Shown here in pieces: positions 1 through 9,018 of a DNA stretch of 41,713 bases (the first letter of the stretch is position 1; every line of letters begins with the position of its first letter). The notes under the pieces are model-generated. The model searched no databases. It was not told where the DNA came from and worked only from the letters and a program-made list of their open reading frames with translations. The stretch covers positions 1 through 41,713 of the forward strand of contig NZ_LFNE01000017.1 in NCBI RefSeq assembly GCF_001045455.1, written 5' to 3'. The position numbers and the translations under genes were made by a program. The stretch is from Chryseobacterium sp. FH2. Its GTDB lineage: Bacteria; Bacteroidota; Bacteroidia; Flavobacteriales; Weeksellaceae.

Positions 1-105
1 AAGGTGACCAAGATTAATACGCAGGCTTTGATTCAGGGGGCTTACCTGGTGACCATTAAAACGGAGGAGAATAAAACAGCAAATGCCAAAGTGATTAAGA
101 AATAA
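1..105 (+). CDS. C-terminal end of a T9SS type A sorted protein (partial)
   Basis: Open from the left window edge, giving 34 residues that end in AKVIKK. The pattern GAYLVTIKTE, a gap, then KVIKK is the usual end of the type A T9SS C-terminal sorting domain (TIGR04183-like), which sends a protein through the outer membrane and is then cleaved. The rest of the protein lies outside the window. The stop is 8 bp before the next start, so it probably shares an operon with the RHS genes. The sorting-tail call is fairly safe; the cargo is unknown. Confidence 0.75.
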   Translation, partial: KVTKINTQALIQGAYLVTIKTEENKTANAKVIKK

Positions 106-113
106 ATACAATT

Positions 114-3100
114 ATGAAAAAAATATTTTTATCAGTCATGTTGCTAATCATTATTACTGCAACAAATGATTTTAGAGCACAAAACAATATTGATAAATCA
201 TTACCAGATATTAAGCCACCCTCTTTAGAAACTTATAAAATTAGTACGTACAATTTAGACTTCAACAACTCTCCTTCGGGGGAATTTACTTATACTTTAC
301 CCATATATAATATAAATTCTGGTATTAATATACCGATAAATTTAGGATATAATAGCGGAATTAAAGTAGATGATATAGGAAGTAACTTAGGAATGTCTTG
401 GCAATTGGTTGCAGGGGGAGCTATTTCCAGAGTTGTAAGAGATGAGCAAGATGAAATGTCCTCATCAGTTTGGTTTCCAGAGACTATAGATATTAATGCA
501 GATGCAAATACTATTAAAACAGCCGCTCATCCTGATAATTCTATAGATACCGAATATGATTGGTTTAATTTTTCACTTTCCAATGGTCTTTCAGGTCAAT
601 TTTATATTGATAAAAATCTGAATGTACATTACAATGGTGGAGATGGCTCAAAGCTGACAATAAATGATAAAACTACAATAGTAACCCAATACGGGAAAAA
701 TTTAGAATTTGTACTTTATGACAATCAAGGAAATAGATATTATTTTGGAGGTGATGAAAAATTTTTGGAAAGATCTAGAATTGATTATAAAGGACCTGAT
801 AAATATTATACTTCTGGGTGGTATTTATCTAAAGTTATTACCAATAAAAATGATATTATTAACTTTGACTATTCTGTAGAGCAAATCAGCTATTATACAT
901 CTGTGGGAGCTTCTTTTAGTGTTTCCGAAAGTTGTTGTGTTCCTAATACCTATGAAAATAGTGGTATTACAAAAAATAAAACAACAATGATTGCGTTAAA
1001 ACCAAGATTATCAAGTATTGATGATAATATTACAACAATTAATTTTGGCTATAATAAACAAAGAAAAGATTATATTAATGGTGATGGGAAGCTTCTTACC
1101 TCAATTGCTGTTCTTTCAAAAAAAAATAACCAAATCATAAAAAACTTTCAATTAAGTTATGATGATGTAAATGCAGGCCCTGCTGTCACATACTATGGGT
1201 TACCTTTAAATGAGCAAAGTACTGTTAATCGTCATTTCTTAAATAATATTATAGATATTGTTTCCAACCAAAAATATAAGTTCGAATATTATTCAAAAGA
1301 AAATATTCCTGCAAGATTTAGTCTCGCGACAGATTTTTATGGATATTCGAATGGTAAAATGAATCAAACACCTTTTGCAGATATATCAGGTCAAGTTCCT
1401 AATTATATTTACACTAAGGCTAACGGTTATGCTTCTGCTAATAAAGAAGTAGATCCAACAAAAACCTATCTTGGAAATTTGAAAAGAATATATTATCCTA
1501 CTGGTGGATATTCAGAAATAACTTATGAATCAAATAGTTCAATAATACCTAAACAAGTCGAAAAAGTTGAAAGCTCTGGTTTAGAAGTTTCAAGACCCTG
1601 TGTAGGAGCTAAAACGGTAAGTAAGTCATTTACGTTTATATCTAATGGTTCTCCTATTAATTATGCAGCATACGCTTCAACAGATTATTCTAATTGTGGA
1701 GAACCAGATGATCTTCATGAGATACATGGAATACAAATTAAAGATTTAACAACTGGTACGGTTGTTAGGAGCAAAAATTCAAAATATTATGAGAGTATTG
1801 TAGCAAATAAAGATTTGTGCCTAACAGGCCTTCCAAGTGATCTTGGCTGCCCAGTTAATACTGTATCTGGACATCAGTATCAAGTACAGTACTCTGTAAC
1901 GTCTTATTTAGGAAGAATAGATGGGGCTGTGTCCTTAAGTTATAATTCTCGCTATGAAACTCAAGATGTATTAACTCATTATGGAGGAAGTAGGGTGAAA
2001 AAAATTGAAAATAATAATACTCAGAACGGTTCTGACATACGTTGGTTTTACTATAATAAATTACAAGATCTTGCGTCCCAGAAAACGAGTATTACTAATG
2101 CATCTTCTCTAAAGTTATTTGATTATTTAACAACAAAAAGAAATTGTGCTTTAGAATGTAACCCTAATAATCAGGGTGGTGAATCAATATCAGTAACTTC
2201 AATTCCAGTATATCGATTTTATAAAGATAATATTATTAGTGATTTTAATGACAGATCTAATAAAATATTCTATAATTCAATAACAGAACTAGTTGAAGGA
2301 CATACAGCCTTTGAAAGAAACTATCTATATGAAGATGATGCAAATGCCTATTTATATGATCCTCCAATCTTGGATGCTCCACATAGCAATAGTGGTCAAG
2401 TAAAAAGGGGTTTGCTTCAAAACGAGAAACAGTACGGTTTTAAAAATAATAATTTTACAATTTTTAAAACTATAGATAATACTTATAGTTTTGTGCAAAA
2501 CTCAATAACGTCTTTTATTTTTAAGCAAAATTTTGCATTAAACTCTGGTTACCTTTATAATCCTCACGATGGACCAATCCCTAATATTTCATATACTTTT
2601 TATCAAAATTATTATGGGTTTTCCAAATTAATTGAATCCATTTCAAAGGAATATGTGGATAATCAAATATTTGAAACGAAATCAAATACTGTTTTTGGAA
2701 ATAGTCAACATTATCAATTGACAAAGCAATCAACTCTTTCACCAGAGGGCACATTAATTGAGACCTCTTACAGCTACGCTCCTGAGAAGGGCAATCAGCT
2801 TCTGATTGACAAAAACATGATAGGTATTCCATTGGAAACACTTACGACCCAGACTATGGGTGCTGGCACAAAGACAATAGGAAGAACAGAAACGATTTAT
2901 CCTACTACAGTTCCCACTTCCCAGTCCGGAAACTTGGTATTGCCCTTATCTGTAAAAACCTATGATTTACAAAATACAGCATCTACCGAAATCACTTATG
3001 ATAAGTATGATACCAGAGGCAACCTGGAGCAGTACACGACAAAAGCCGGAGTTCCAGTGTCAATTGTTTGGGGGTACAATAATACCCAGCCTATTGCGAA

Positions 3101-3419
3101 GGTAGAGGGAGCCACCTATACACAGATTCAGGGCTTAGCATCTGCTATAATCACCGCATCAGATACCGATGCTTCAGCAGCGGTGAATACCGATGAGACC
3201 GTATTGTTATCAGCATTGGATAATTTTAGGAATAATCTGTCGAATTACCAGGTAACGACCTACACTTACGACCCTTTGATTGGCGTTCGAAGCATCACTT
3301 CCCCGTCTGGAATCCGGGAAGTTTACTTGTATGATACTGCTAACAGGTTAATGGAAATCAGAGAAGGCAGCCAGACAGGGAAACTGTTAAAAGAATTCAA
3401 GTACAACTATAAACACTAA
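114..3419 (+). CDS. Secreted RHS/YD-repeat-like protein (first of an RHS pair)
   Basis: 1101 residues with a Sec signal peptide (MKKIFLSVMLLIIITATNDF, cleavage near FRAQ). The last 200 or so residues carry YD-type repeats such as YDKYDTRGNLEQYTTKAG, YTYDPLIGVRSITSPSG and YDTANRLMEI, as in RHS/WapA-like shells that encapsulate toxins. Residues 1 to about 870 look like the upstream wall of such a shell (GMSWQLVAGGAISR near the start, many Tyr-rich beta repeats). There is no RHS core and no toxin tail, and translation stops 6 bp before the next RHS gene, so the two probably form one assembly. Base composition changes near 2740: AT-rich before, clearly GC-richer after. It is probably exported to the envelope or surface. 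The exact role is inferred. Confidence 0.75.
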   Translation: MKKIFLSVMLLIIITATNDFRAQNNIDKSLPDIKPPSLETYKISTYNLDFNNSPSGEFTYTLPIYNINSGINIPINLGYNSGIKVDDIGSNLGMSWQLVAGGAISRVVRDEQDEMSSSVWFPETIDINADANTIKTAAHPDNSIDTEYDWFNFSLSNGLSGQFYIDKNLNVHYNGGDGSKLTINDKTTIVTQYGKNLEFVLYDNQGNRYYFGGDEKFLERSRIDYKGPDKYYTSGWYLSKVITNKNDIINFDYSVEQISYYTSVGASFSVSESCCVPNTYENSGITKNKTTMIALKPRLSSIDDNITTINFGYNKQRKDYINGDGKLLTSIAVLSKKNNQIIKNFQLSYDDVNAGPAVTYYGLPLNEQSTVNRHFLNNIIDIVSNQKYKFEYYSKENIPARFSLATDFYGYSNGKMNQTPFADISGQVPNYIYTKANGYASANKEVDPTKTYLGNLKRIYYPTGGYSEITYESNSSIIPKQVEKVESSGLEVSRPCVGAKTVSKSFTFISNGSPINYAAYASTDYSNCGEPDDLHEIHGIQIKDLTTGTVVRSKNSKYYESIVANKDLCLTGLPSDLGCPVNTVSGHQYQVQYSVTSYLGRIDGAVSLSYNSRYETQDVLTHYGGSRVKKIENNNTQNGSDIRWFYYNKLQDLASQKTSITNASSLKLFDYLTTKRNCALECNPNNQGGESISVTSIPVYRFYKDNIISDFNDRSNKIFYNSITELVEGHTAFERNYLYEDDANAYLYDPPILDAPHSNSGQVKRGLLQNEKQYGFKNNNFTIFKTIDNTYSFVQNSITSFIFKQNFALNSGYLYNPHDGPIPNISYTFYQNYYGFSKLIESISKEYVDNQIFETKSNTVFGNSQHYQLTKQSTLSPEGTLIETSYSYAPEKGNQLLIDKNMIGIPLETLTTQTMGAGTKTIGRTETIYPTTVPTSQSGNLVLPLSVKTYDLQNTASTEITYDKYDTRGNLEQYTTKAGVPVSIVWGYNNTQPIAKVEGATYTQIQGLASAIITASDTDASAAVNTDETVLLSALDNFRNNLSNYQVTTYTYDPLIGVRSITSPSGIREVYLYDTANRLMEIREGSQTGKLLKEFKYNYKH

Positions 3420-3425
3420 TAACTG

Positions 3426-6400
3426 ATGAAAAATATATTAATTCGAATCGCTGCTTTACTAGTCACGGGCTTGGCTCATGGGCAATTAAGTCCGACAGAA
3501 AACTATGTATATTCAAAAACCTATCTTGATTATAACGGCACCACCGCCACGAAAACCACAGAAACGGTACAGTATTTCGATGGTTTAGGAAGGCCGAAGC
3601 AGGTTGTCGGCATCAAAGCTTCTCCCGGAGGAAAAGATGTTGTGACGCCTATCGAATATGACGGATTTGGCAGACAGGTGAAGGATTATTTACCTGTTCC
3701 CCAATCTCAAACGTTGAACGGAGCCATTATTGGCAATCCGCTGGGGAATGCTTCTTCGGTGTATGGTTCAGAAAAGATTTATGCTGAAAAAGTACTTGAA
3801 AACTCTCCTTTAGACAGGCTTGAGCAGCAGATTCAGGTGGGGAATGAGTGGTCAGGCAAGCCTGTGAAGTTTGATTATGAAGCCAATATTGATGGTGAGG
3901 TAAAAAAATATGCTGCCACGTTTAATTATTCAGCTTTTACATCCGGAATTACTCTATCGGGTTCTTACGGGGCAGGGCAATTGTATAAAAATACGGTAAC
4001 CGATGAAGACGGCAACAAGACCATTGAGTTTAAAAACGGCCAGGGACAGGTATTACTGGTTCGAAAAGTAAACGGGACAGAAAATGCAGACACGTATTAT
4101 GTTTACAATGATTACAATCAATTGGCTTATGTCATTCCGCCTTTGGCTTCTGTTTCAGGGGCAACCGATGATACGGCATTAAACAACCTTTGTTATCAAT
4201 ATAAATATGACGGCAGGAACCGTTTGGTAGAGAAAAAGCTTCCGGGGAAAGGCTGGGAATACATGGTGTATGACAAGGCAGACCGGCTTATTATGACTCA
4301 GGATGCCAATATGAAGCCTTCGGGTGACTGGTTATTCACAAGGTATGATAAATTTTCACGTGTCATTTATACGGGAATTGCAGGCATAGGAGCCACCTAT
4401 TCCAGAAAAGATGTTCAGGATGCTGCTGATTATAATGCCGGGATAGGAAATCCATTAACAGAAGAAAGAAACCTGACAGGTTTTAATAAAGGCGGAATGG
4501 ATATTTATTATGGAAATAATGCTTATCCTACTTCCATAATACAGGTGTTGAGTGTCAATTATTACGATACCTATCCCAATTACAGCTTCAATCCCGCTTT
4601 CCCGACAAGTATTCAGGGACAGCCGTTGTTGACGGATACTCCCGATGCGCAAGGGGTAAGCACCAAAAGCCTTCCTGTGATGAGTCTTGTGAAGAATATC
4701 GAAGATGATAACTGGACGAAGAATTACACGTATTACGACACCCGTGGAAGAGCGGTTGGTTCATATTCCATCAATCATCTGGGTGGATATACGAAAACAG
4801 AATCCAGGCTTGATTTTGCGGGGGTAGTTCAAAACACGAAAACCTATCATAAAAGGCTTGATACAGACCCTGAAAGAATCATCACAGAGACTTTCGGCTA
4901 TGACAGCCAAAACAGATTACTGACCCACAAACACCAGGTAGACAACAATACTGAGGAGATTTTGGCTCAAAATGAATACAACGAGCTTTCTCAGTTGAAA
5001 ACCAAGAAAGTCGGGGGCACCAACAGCGCTTCGCCGCTTCAAAGTATAGATTATCAGTACAATATCCGCGGGTGGATGACCAAAATTAATGACCCTGCGA
5101 ACCTTAACGGAAAATTGTTCGGGTATGAAATAAAATATAATAATCCTGTTTATTCCAATATTGCTTCCGGGCGATTCAACGGGAATATTGCTGAAGTAGA
5201 CTGGAGAAATTCTACCGAAGATGTGCTAAAGAGATATACGTACGGATATGACGGTCTCAACAGGCTGCAGGACGCCGTCTATACCGAGCCTCTTTCCTCA
5301 ACTCCCTATAACAACCACTTTAATGAAAATCTGAGCTATGATATCAACGGAAACATTACAACCTTAAAAAGAAATGCTTTCCCAGTGTTCGGAACTACCT
5401 CAACATTGGTGGATGATTTGGTATATCAATATACAGGAAACCGTTTGGACAGAATCATTGAAAATTCTTTGAATGATACAGGATATGAAGGCGGAAATAA
5501 TCTGATTGACTATGATCTGAACGGGAATATGATAAATATGAAGGATAAAGGTATCCAGAGCATTGCTTACAATTACCTGAATCTGCCTGAAGCGCTGTCC
5601 ATTACTCAGCTTAATCCGCTGGGTACTGCTTCGGGTTTCAGTCTGGAATATCTTTACCGTGCAGACGGCACAAAACTTCGCAAAACATACAGCAGCGGAG
5701 GCGGAAAAGGTTCTCCTGTAACAAAAAACATAACAGATTACCTGGATGGTTTTCAATATACTTATCGTGAATCCTCTACGTGTTTGTGGTGTAAAACAGA
5801 AGTTGCTTTCGAGCAGCAGGCTTTCAAAACATTTGATCCCCTGCCCACCATCCCGCAATGGGACCTTGATTTTGTACCTACAGCAGAAGGATTTTACAGT
5901 TTCACGGAAAACCGTTATATTTACCAGTACAGAGACCACCTGGGAAATGCAAGGGTAAGTTTTGGAAAAAACAGCGAAGGCGTTCTGGAAACCACGGATA
6001 CCAATAATTATTATCCATTCGGGTTAAACCACATAGGCGGAACAGGTTACGCACAGCTGGGAAGTTATTTTAATTATAAGTATAATGGGAAGGAGCTGCA
6101 GGAGACGGGAATGTATGATTATGGGGCAAGGATGTATATGCCGGATATTGGACGGTGGGGAGTGGTTGATCCGTTGGCTGAAATTAATAGAAGGTTTACA
6201 CCTTATAACTATGCTATCAATAATCCGATACGTTTTATTGATCCGGATGGAATGTCGAATGAAGATGTTATTATTACAGGAAATAAATCTCAAGAGGCTC
6301 TTCAACAATTACAGGCATCTGTACAAGGTCAATTAAATTTGAGTATGGATTCTAATGGTAAAGTAACGGCAACACAAGTTGAGGGGGCTACTCTTTCACA

Positions 6401-6938
6401 AGGATCGTCTGAATTACTTTCTGCAACAACAGATAGTAGTGTTATAGTAAACGTTTCTGCTACAGATAATGATTTTACTTCTGGTGGAGAAGGTCCATTA
6501 TTAGGCTTTTTTGGAGGAAATAAGAGTAGTAATTCGCCTGTAGATGGTTCTTTAGCTGGGTCACCAGGACAAAAAATAGTGACTAATCAGGAGGTTAATA
6601 CTGATGCGTTGGGAAATTTATCTAAAGCAAACGGAAATCCAGGACAAGCAATATTACATGAAGTTACAGAATCTTACAGAGGAGCCAGAATAGCGCAAGC
6701 TAATGGCAATACTGGTGTTCGATCTACTGCAAATAATGATGACGCAAGTAATCCGTCTAGTGTATACAGAATAGCACACGATGGTGCGGTAAATCAAGGA
6801 GGAAATATTAATGAACATTTCTATAACGCACAAGGAAAAGAAGTATATAGAGGAGATTCTAATTTTCAACCGGTTAAATTAATTTATAGGACAAATAATG
6901 ACACGACTCCTTTCCATACAGTACCTAAACAAAGATAA
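3426..6938 (+). CDS. DUF6443/RHS core protein with C-terminal toxin-like tail
   Basis: 1170 residues with a signal peptide (ending near LAHGQ). The N-terminus matches the DUF6443 type (YFDGLGRPKQVVG, YDGFGRQVKDYLPVP), followed by many YD repeats. The RHS-associated core lies near residues 830-943: YRDHLGNARVSF, YYPFGLNHIGG, YNGKELQETGMYDYGARMYMP, GRWGVVDPLAE, then NPIRFIDPDGM. The 227 residues after DPDGM form the variable tip. They are more AT-rich than the shell and include LHEVTES (H1078, E1079, E1082) and later His residues (H1118, H1131), which could be a metal-dependent or other hydrolytic toxin. The toxin class is not established. The next gene, 3 bp downstream, is the expected immunity gene. 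The RHS core is certain; the tail's activity is inference. Confidence 0.9.
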   Translation: MKNILIRIAALLVTGLAHGQLSPTENYVYSKTYLDYNGTTATKTTETVQYFDGLGRPKQVVGIKASPGGKDVVTPIEYDGFGRQVKDYLPVPQSQTLNGAIIGNPLGNASSVYGSEKIYAEKVLENSPLDRLEQQIQVGNEWSGKPVKFDYEANIDGEVKKYAATFNYSAFTSGITLSGSYGAGQLYKNTVTDEDGNKTIEFKNGQGQVLLVRKVNGTENADTYYVYNDYNQLAYVIPPLASVSGATDDTALNNLCYQYKYDGRNRLVEKKLPGKGWEYMVYDKADRLIMTQDANMKPSGDWLFTRYDKFSRVIYTGIAGIGATYSRKDVQDAADYNAGIGNPLTEERNLTGFNKGGMDIYYGNNAYPTSIIQVLSVNYYDTYPNYSFNPAFPTSIQGQPLLTDTPDAQGVSTKSLPVMSLVKNIEDDNWTKNYTYYDTRGRAVGSYSINHLGGYTKTESRLDFAGVVQNTKTYHKRLDTDPERIITETFGYDSQNRLLTHKHQVDNNTEEILAQNEYNELSQLKTKKVGGTNSASPLQSIDYQYNIRGWMTKINDPANLNGKLFGYEIKYNNPVYSNIASGRFNGNIAEVDWRNSTEDVLKRYTYGYDGLNRLQDAVYTEPLSSTPYNNHFNENLSYDINGNITTLKRNAFPVFGTTSTLVDDLVYQYTGNRLDRIIENSLNDTGYEGGNNLIDYDLNGNMINMKDKGIQSIAYNYLNLPEALSITQLNPLGTASGFSLEYLYRADGTKLRKTYSSGGGKGSPVTKNITDYLDGFQYTYRESSTCLWCKTEVAFEQQAFKTFDPLPTIPQWDLDFVPTAEGFYSFTENRYIYQYRDHLGNARVSFGKNSEGVLETTDTNNYYPFGLNHIGGTGYAQLGSYFNYKYNGKELQETGMYDYGARMYMPDIGRWGVVDPLAEINRRFTPYNYAINNPIRFIDPDGMSNEDVIITGNKSQEALQQLQASVQGQLNLSMDSNGKVTATQVEGATLSQGSSELLSATTDSSVIVNVSATDNDFTSGGEGPLLGFFGGNKSSNSPVDGSLAGSPGQKIVTNQEVNTDALGNLSKANGNPGQAILHEVTESYRGARIAQANGNTGVRSTANNDDASNPSSVYRIAHDGAVNQGGNINEHFYNAQGKEVYRGDSNFQPVKLIYRTNNDTTPFHTVPKQR

Positions 6939-6941
6939 TTT

Positions 6942-7343
6942 ATGAAATATATAATTTTAATACTATCAGTTGTCCTATGTATTTCTTGCAAATCAATTGA
7001 TAATAAAAGGCAGGAAGGATATAAAATTTACAAAATAGAAAGTCTTAATTCTTATTATATTATTTATTGTAAGAAAGATGGCGAGAAATACAAAATTGTT
7101 TCAGGTAGGGAAGCTGATATAAGGATTGATAAATACAAAAAAATTGAGGTTGGAAAATCATATAATTTGGAATTAAATTTATATCATCCAAGAGATAATG
7201 ATAAAAATCCTTTAACAAATAGAAGCACCACTCCTTATGTAATACGTTGTTATATGTTTGCGGATACAAAAATTTGTGAAGAAGAGGGAATTAAATTATA
7301 TACTACAGAAAGTCTTCAAGGACTATTTTATGTAGAAAAATAA
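6942..7343 (+). CDS. Small lipoprotein, probable immunity protein of the RHS toxin
   Basis: 133 residues. A signal peptide ends in a lipobox-like LCISC with the lipidated Cys at position 16, so the protein should sit on a membrane facing the periplasm. The body is a small beta-rich domain (YKIYKIESLNSYYIIYCKKD, IEVGKSYNLELNLY) resembling small proteins I recall downstream of RHS genes in Chryseobacterium. It starts 3 bp after the RHS stop and is followed by a strong hairpin, so it is the last gene of the operon. Position, size and AT-rich composition fit an immunity protein, and its anchor would place the toxin's target in the envelope. No enzymatic motif is visible. Confidence 0.65.
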   Translation: MKYIILILSVVLCISCKSIDNKRQEGYKIYKIESLNSYYIIYCKKDGEKYKIVSGREADIRIDKYKKIEVGKSYNLELNLYHPRDNDKNPLTNRSTTPYVIRCYMFADTKICEEEGIKLYTTESLQGLFYVEK

Positions 7344-7353
7344 CTAATAAACA

Positions 7354-7380
7354 AGCCACTCACTGAGTGGCTTTATTTTA
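7354..7380. terminator. Bidirectional hairpin terminator after the RHS operon
   Basis: Perfect 7-bp stem agccact/agtggct around a 5-nt loop, extendable as a 19-nt palindrome, followed by ttatttta on the plus strand. It ends the RHS operon. It also lies just beyond the stop of the XRE remnant on the minus strand. Confidence 0.8.
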
Positions 7381-7575
7381 CATAATGCTTTGCAGTTTAG
7401 TTTGTTTTAGGAATGCATCAAGAAGAGCGAAGACGTGTTGTCTGTCGTTCTCTTTTGGTTTTTGGATGTCAAGGATTTTAGAAACAATATTTTTTCCCTA
7501 AACACCTTTAGGATCTACAAGATATCCAAAGAAACTTCCAGAGCTTTCGCCAGCTGTGTTGCTGTATCAAGTTAT
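7378..7575 (-). pseudogene. Decayed XRE-family helix-turn-helix regulator
   Basis: Minus-strand translation in one frame gives DTATQLAKALEVSLD, a typical XRE helix-turn-helix segment. A neighbouring frame continues with YLVDPKGV and an in-frame stop. Further on, KILDIQKPKENDRQHVFALL and DAFLKQTKLQSIM match the usual C-terminal end of short XRE regulators. At least one frameshift and one stop are therefore present, and the N-terminal half of the domain is missing. Borders are approximate at the 5' end. It is the main content of the gene-free stretch 7381-7727; between 7576 and 7670 I see nothing else. Confidence 0.7.
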
Positions 7576-7674
7576 ATGCATTAATTAAACGGGGGTTTTG
7601 AAAAGTCATCAATGCAGAAATTGAAAATCTATCCACAAATTGTCACAGTCATCTTACTTTCTTCCTACATAAAA

Positions 7675-7705
7675 AATCCCTGCATCAAAAACTGAAACAG
7701 GGATT
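7675..7705 (-). terminator. Terminator of the DUF6702 gene
   Basis: Stem aatccctg/cagggatt around a 15-nt loop, followed on the minus strand by a run of six T. It lies 23 bp beyond the stop of the 7728-8198 gene. Confidence 0.75.
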
Positions 7706-7727
7706 ATCTATTCAAATGTAAACTTGT

Positions 7728-8198
7728 TTAAAAAGAAACTTCATTTACTTCTTTTCCTCTCTGGAAATTCATTGTTTTCTGACTTCCTTTATAAGCGATA
7801 TTTACGAGGTTAATCTGCTTAGGAAAAGCGCTTAGAAGGATCGTATTTTTTATTTTCAGGGTACTGATATCTGAAACACCTCCTGTTTCAAAATATACCC
7901 AAACTGTCTCTCCGCTTACCTGGCTACCTGTGAAGGTAATCGTTTTGGGAGAACCGTTAACATACACGTCAAAGTTATTATTTACATATCTCTTTACTTC
8001 TGCTTCAAATCCTGCTGTATTTGGGTTTATTTTAATGGCATCTGAAATATGACCTGTGTTCATTTTTGTGGTAAACTTCAATGTCTTACTTCCATCAATA
8101 TAATCTACTTTAGTCATCGAAGAGAAAAAATCTACATACATAAAACTCATTAACATAAAAAATGTTAATATTCCTGATATATATAAAAGTTTTTTCAT
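7728..8198 (-). CDS. DUF6702 family exported protein
   Basis: 156 residues from the chosen ATG (MKKLLYISG). An ATG 24 bp upstream (MIVNLLIK) is possible, but the shorter form gives a normal signal peptide: two Lys, then a hydrophobic stretch to about residue 22. The body shows the DUF6702 pattern as I remember it: a first strand with TKVDYIDGSKTLKFTTK, a central VKRYVNNNFDVYVNGSPKTI, and the end segment IKNTILLSAFPKQINLVNI. Family members are periplasmic or surface proteins of unknown function in Bacteroidota. It stands alone with its own terminator. Function unknown. Confidence 0.7.
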   Translation of the reverse strand: MKKLLYISGILTFFMLMSFMYVDFFSSMTKVDYIDGSKTLKFTTKMNTGHISDAIKINPNTAGFEAEVKRYVNNNFDVYVNGSPKTITFTGSQVSGETVWVYFETGGVSDISTLKIKNTILLSAFPKQINLVNIAYKGSQKTMNFQRGKEVNEVSF

Positions 8199-8257
8199 CT
8201 TAATTAATAAATTTACAATCATGTTTTGCTAATTATAAGTCACAAATAATATGCCAA

Positions 8258-9010
8258 TTAAAAGTTCACATTCACAGAATATTTGTCATAAAATGCTTTA
8301 ATGTGTGCTACGGCTTCATCCGCAGTATCTACAACTCTATAAAGATCCAGGTCATGTTCAGCAATCATTCCTTCTTTTAGTAAAGTTGATTTGAACCAAT
8401 CTAATAAACCTCCCCAAAATTCAGAACCCACCAAAACAATTGGAAATCTTCCGATTTTGTTAGTCTGAATCAATGTCAGTGCTTCCGTAAACTCATCTAA
8501 TGTCCCAAATCCGCCGGGCATTACAATAAAACCCTGGGAGTATTTCACAAACATTACTTTTCTCACGAAGAAGTAATCAAAATTCATCGAATAAGACTTA
8601 TTGATGTAAGGGTTAAAATGCTGTTCAAAAGGCAAATCAATATTCAAACCAATAGATTTTCCCTGGGCATTAAAAGCTCCTTTATTTCCGGCTTCCATGA
8701 TTCCGGGGCCGCCGCCTGTGATGATACCGAACCCGATTTTTGTTATTTTTTCGGCAATTTCTACTGCCATTTCATAATATTTGCTTTCGGGTCTCAACCT
8801 GGCAGAACCAAAAATAGAAACACAAGGTCCGATTTTAGCCAGTTTTTCGTAGCCATCTACAAATTCGGCCATTACTTTGAAAACCATCCAGCTGTCTTTG
8901 GTAATAGTTTCGTCCCAGTTTTTTTGCCTTAAACTGTTTTGGAGTTTTGTTTCGTTAATATCAAGTTCAGGATTTACTAAACTTTCATCCCTGGTTCCTT
9001 CGATTCCCAT
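8258..9010 (-). CDS. LOG/TIGR00730-family Rossmann-fold protein
   Basis: 250 residues. The nucleotide-binding motif GGGPGIMEA (about 99-107) and the signature PGGFGTLDE (about 165-173) define the lysine-decarboxylase-like/LOG family. Characterised members cleave cytokinin riboside 5'-monophosphates or other nucleoside 5'-monophosphates into base and ribose 5-phosphate. The first 60 residues form an extra N-terminal segment. It starts 8 bp after murU and is probably the last gene of the amgK-rapZ-murU operon. Family assignment is firm; the physiological substrate is not known. Confidence 0.9.
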   Translation of the reverse strand: MGIEGTRDESLVNPELDINETKLQNSLRQKNWDETITKDSWMVFKVMAEFVDGYEKLAKIGPCVSIFGSARLRPESKYYEMAVEIAEKITKIGFGIITGGGPGIMEAGNKGAFNAQGKSIGLNIDLPFEQHFNPYINKSYSMNFDYFFVRKVMFVKYSQGFIVMPGGFGTLDEFTEALTLIQTNKIGRFPIVLVGSEFWGGLLDWFKSTLLKEGMIAEHDLDLYRVVDTADEAVAHIKAFYDKYSVNVNF

Positions 9011-9018
9011 TGCAAAAA

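Noticed and set aside
5400..5939. 179-residue open frame opposite the RHS core
   Set aside because: Lies wholly inside a well-supported RHS gene in antisense, with Cys/Ile/Val-rich nonsense composition; a shadow of the coding strand.
7629..7637. DnaA-box-like sequence (ctatccaca)
   Set aside because: A single 8-of-9 match without clustering, AT-rich unwinding repeats or dnaA/dnaN nearby; not an origin.
8198..8222. Longer start for the DUF6702 protein (MIVNLLIK)
   Set aside because: The inner ATG gives a normal signal peptide beginning MKKLL; the extension adds an odd hydrophobic segment before it.
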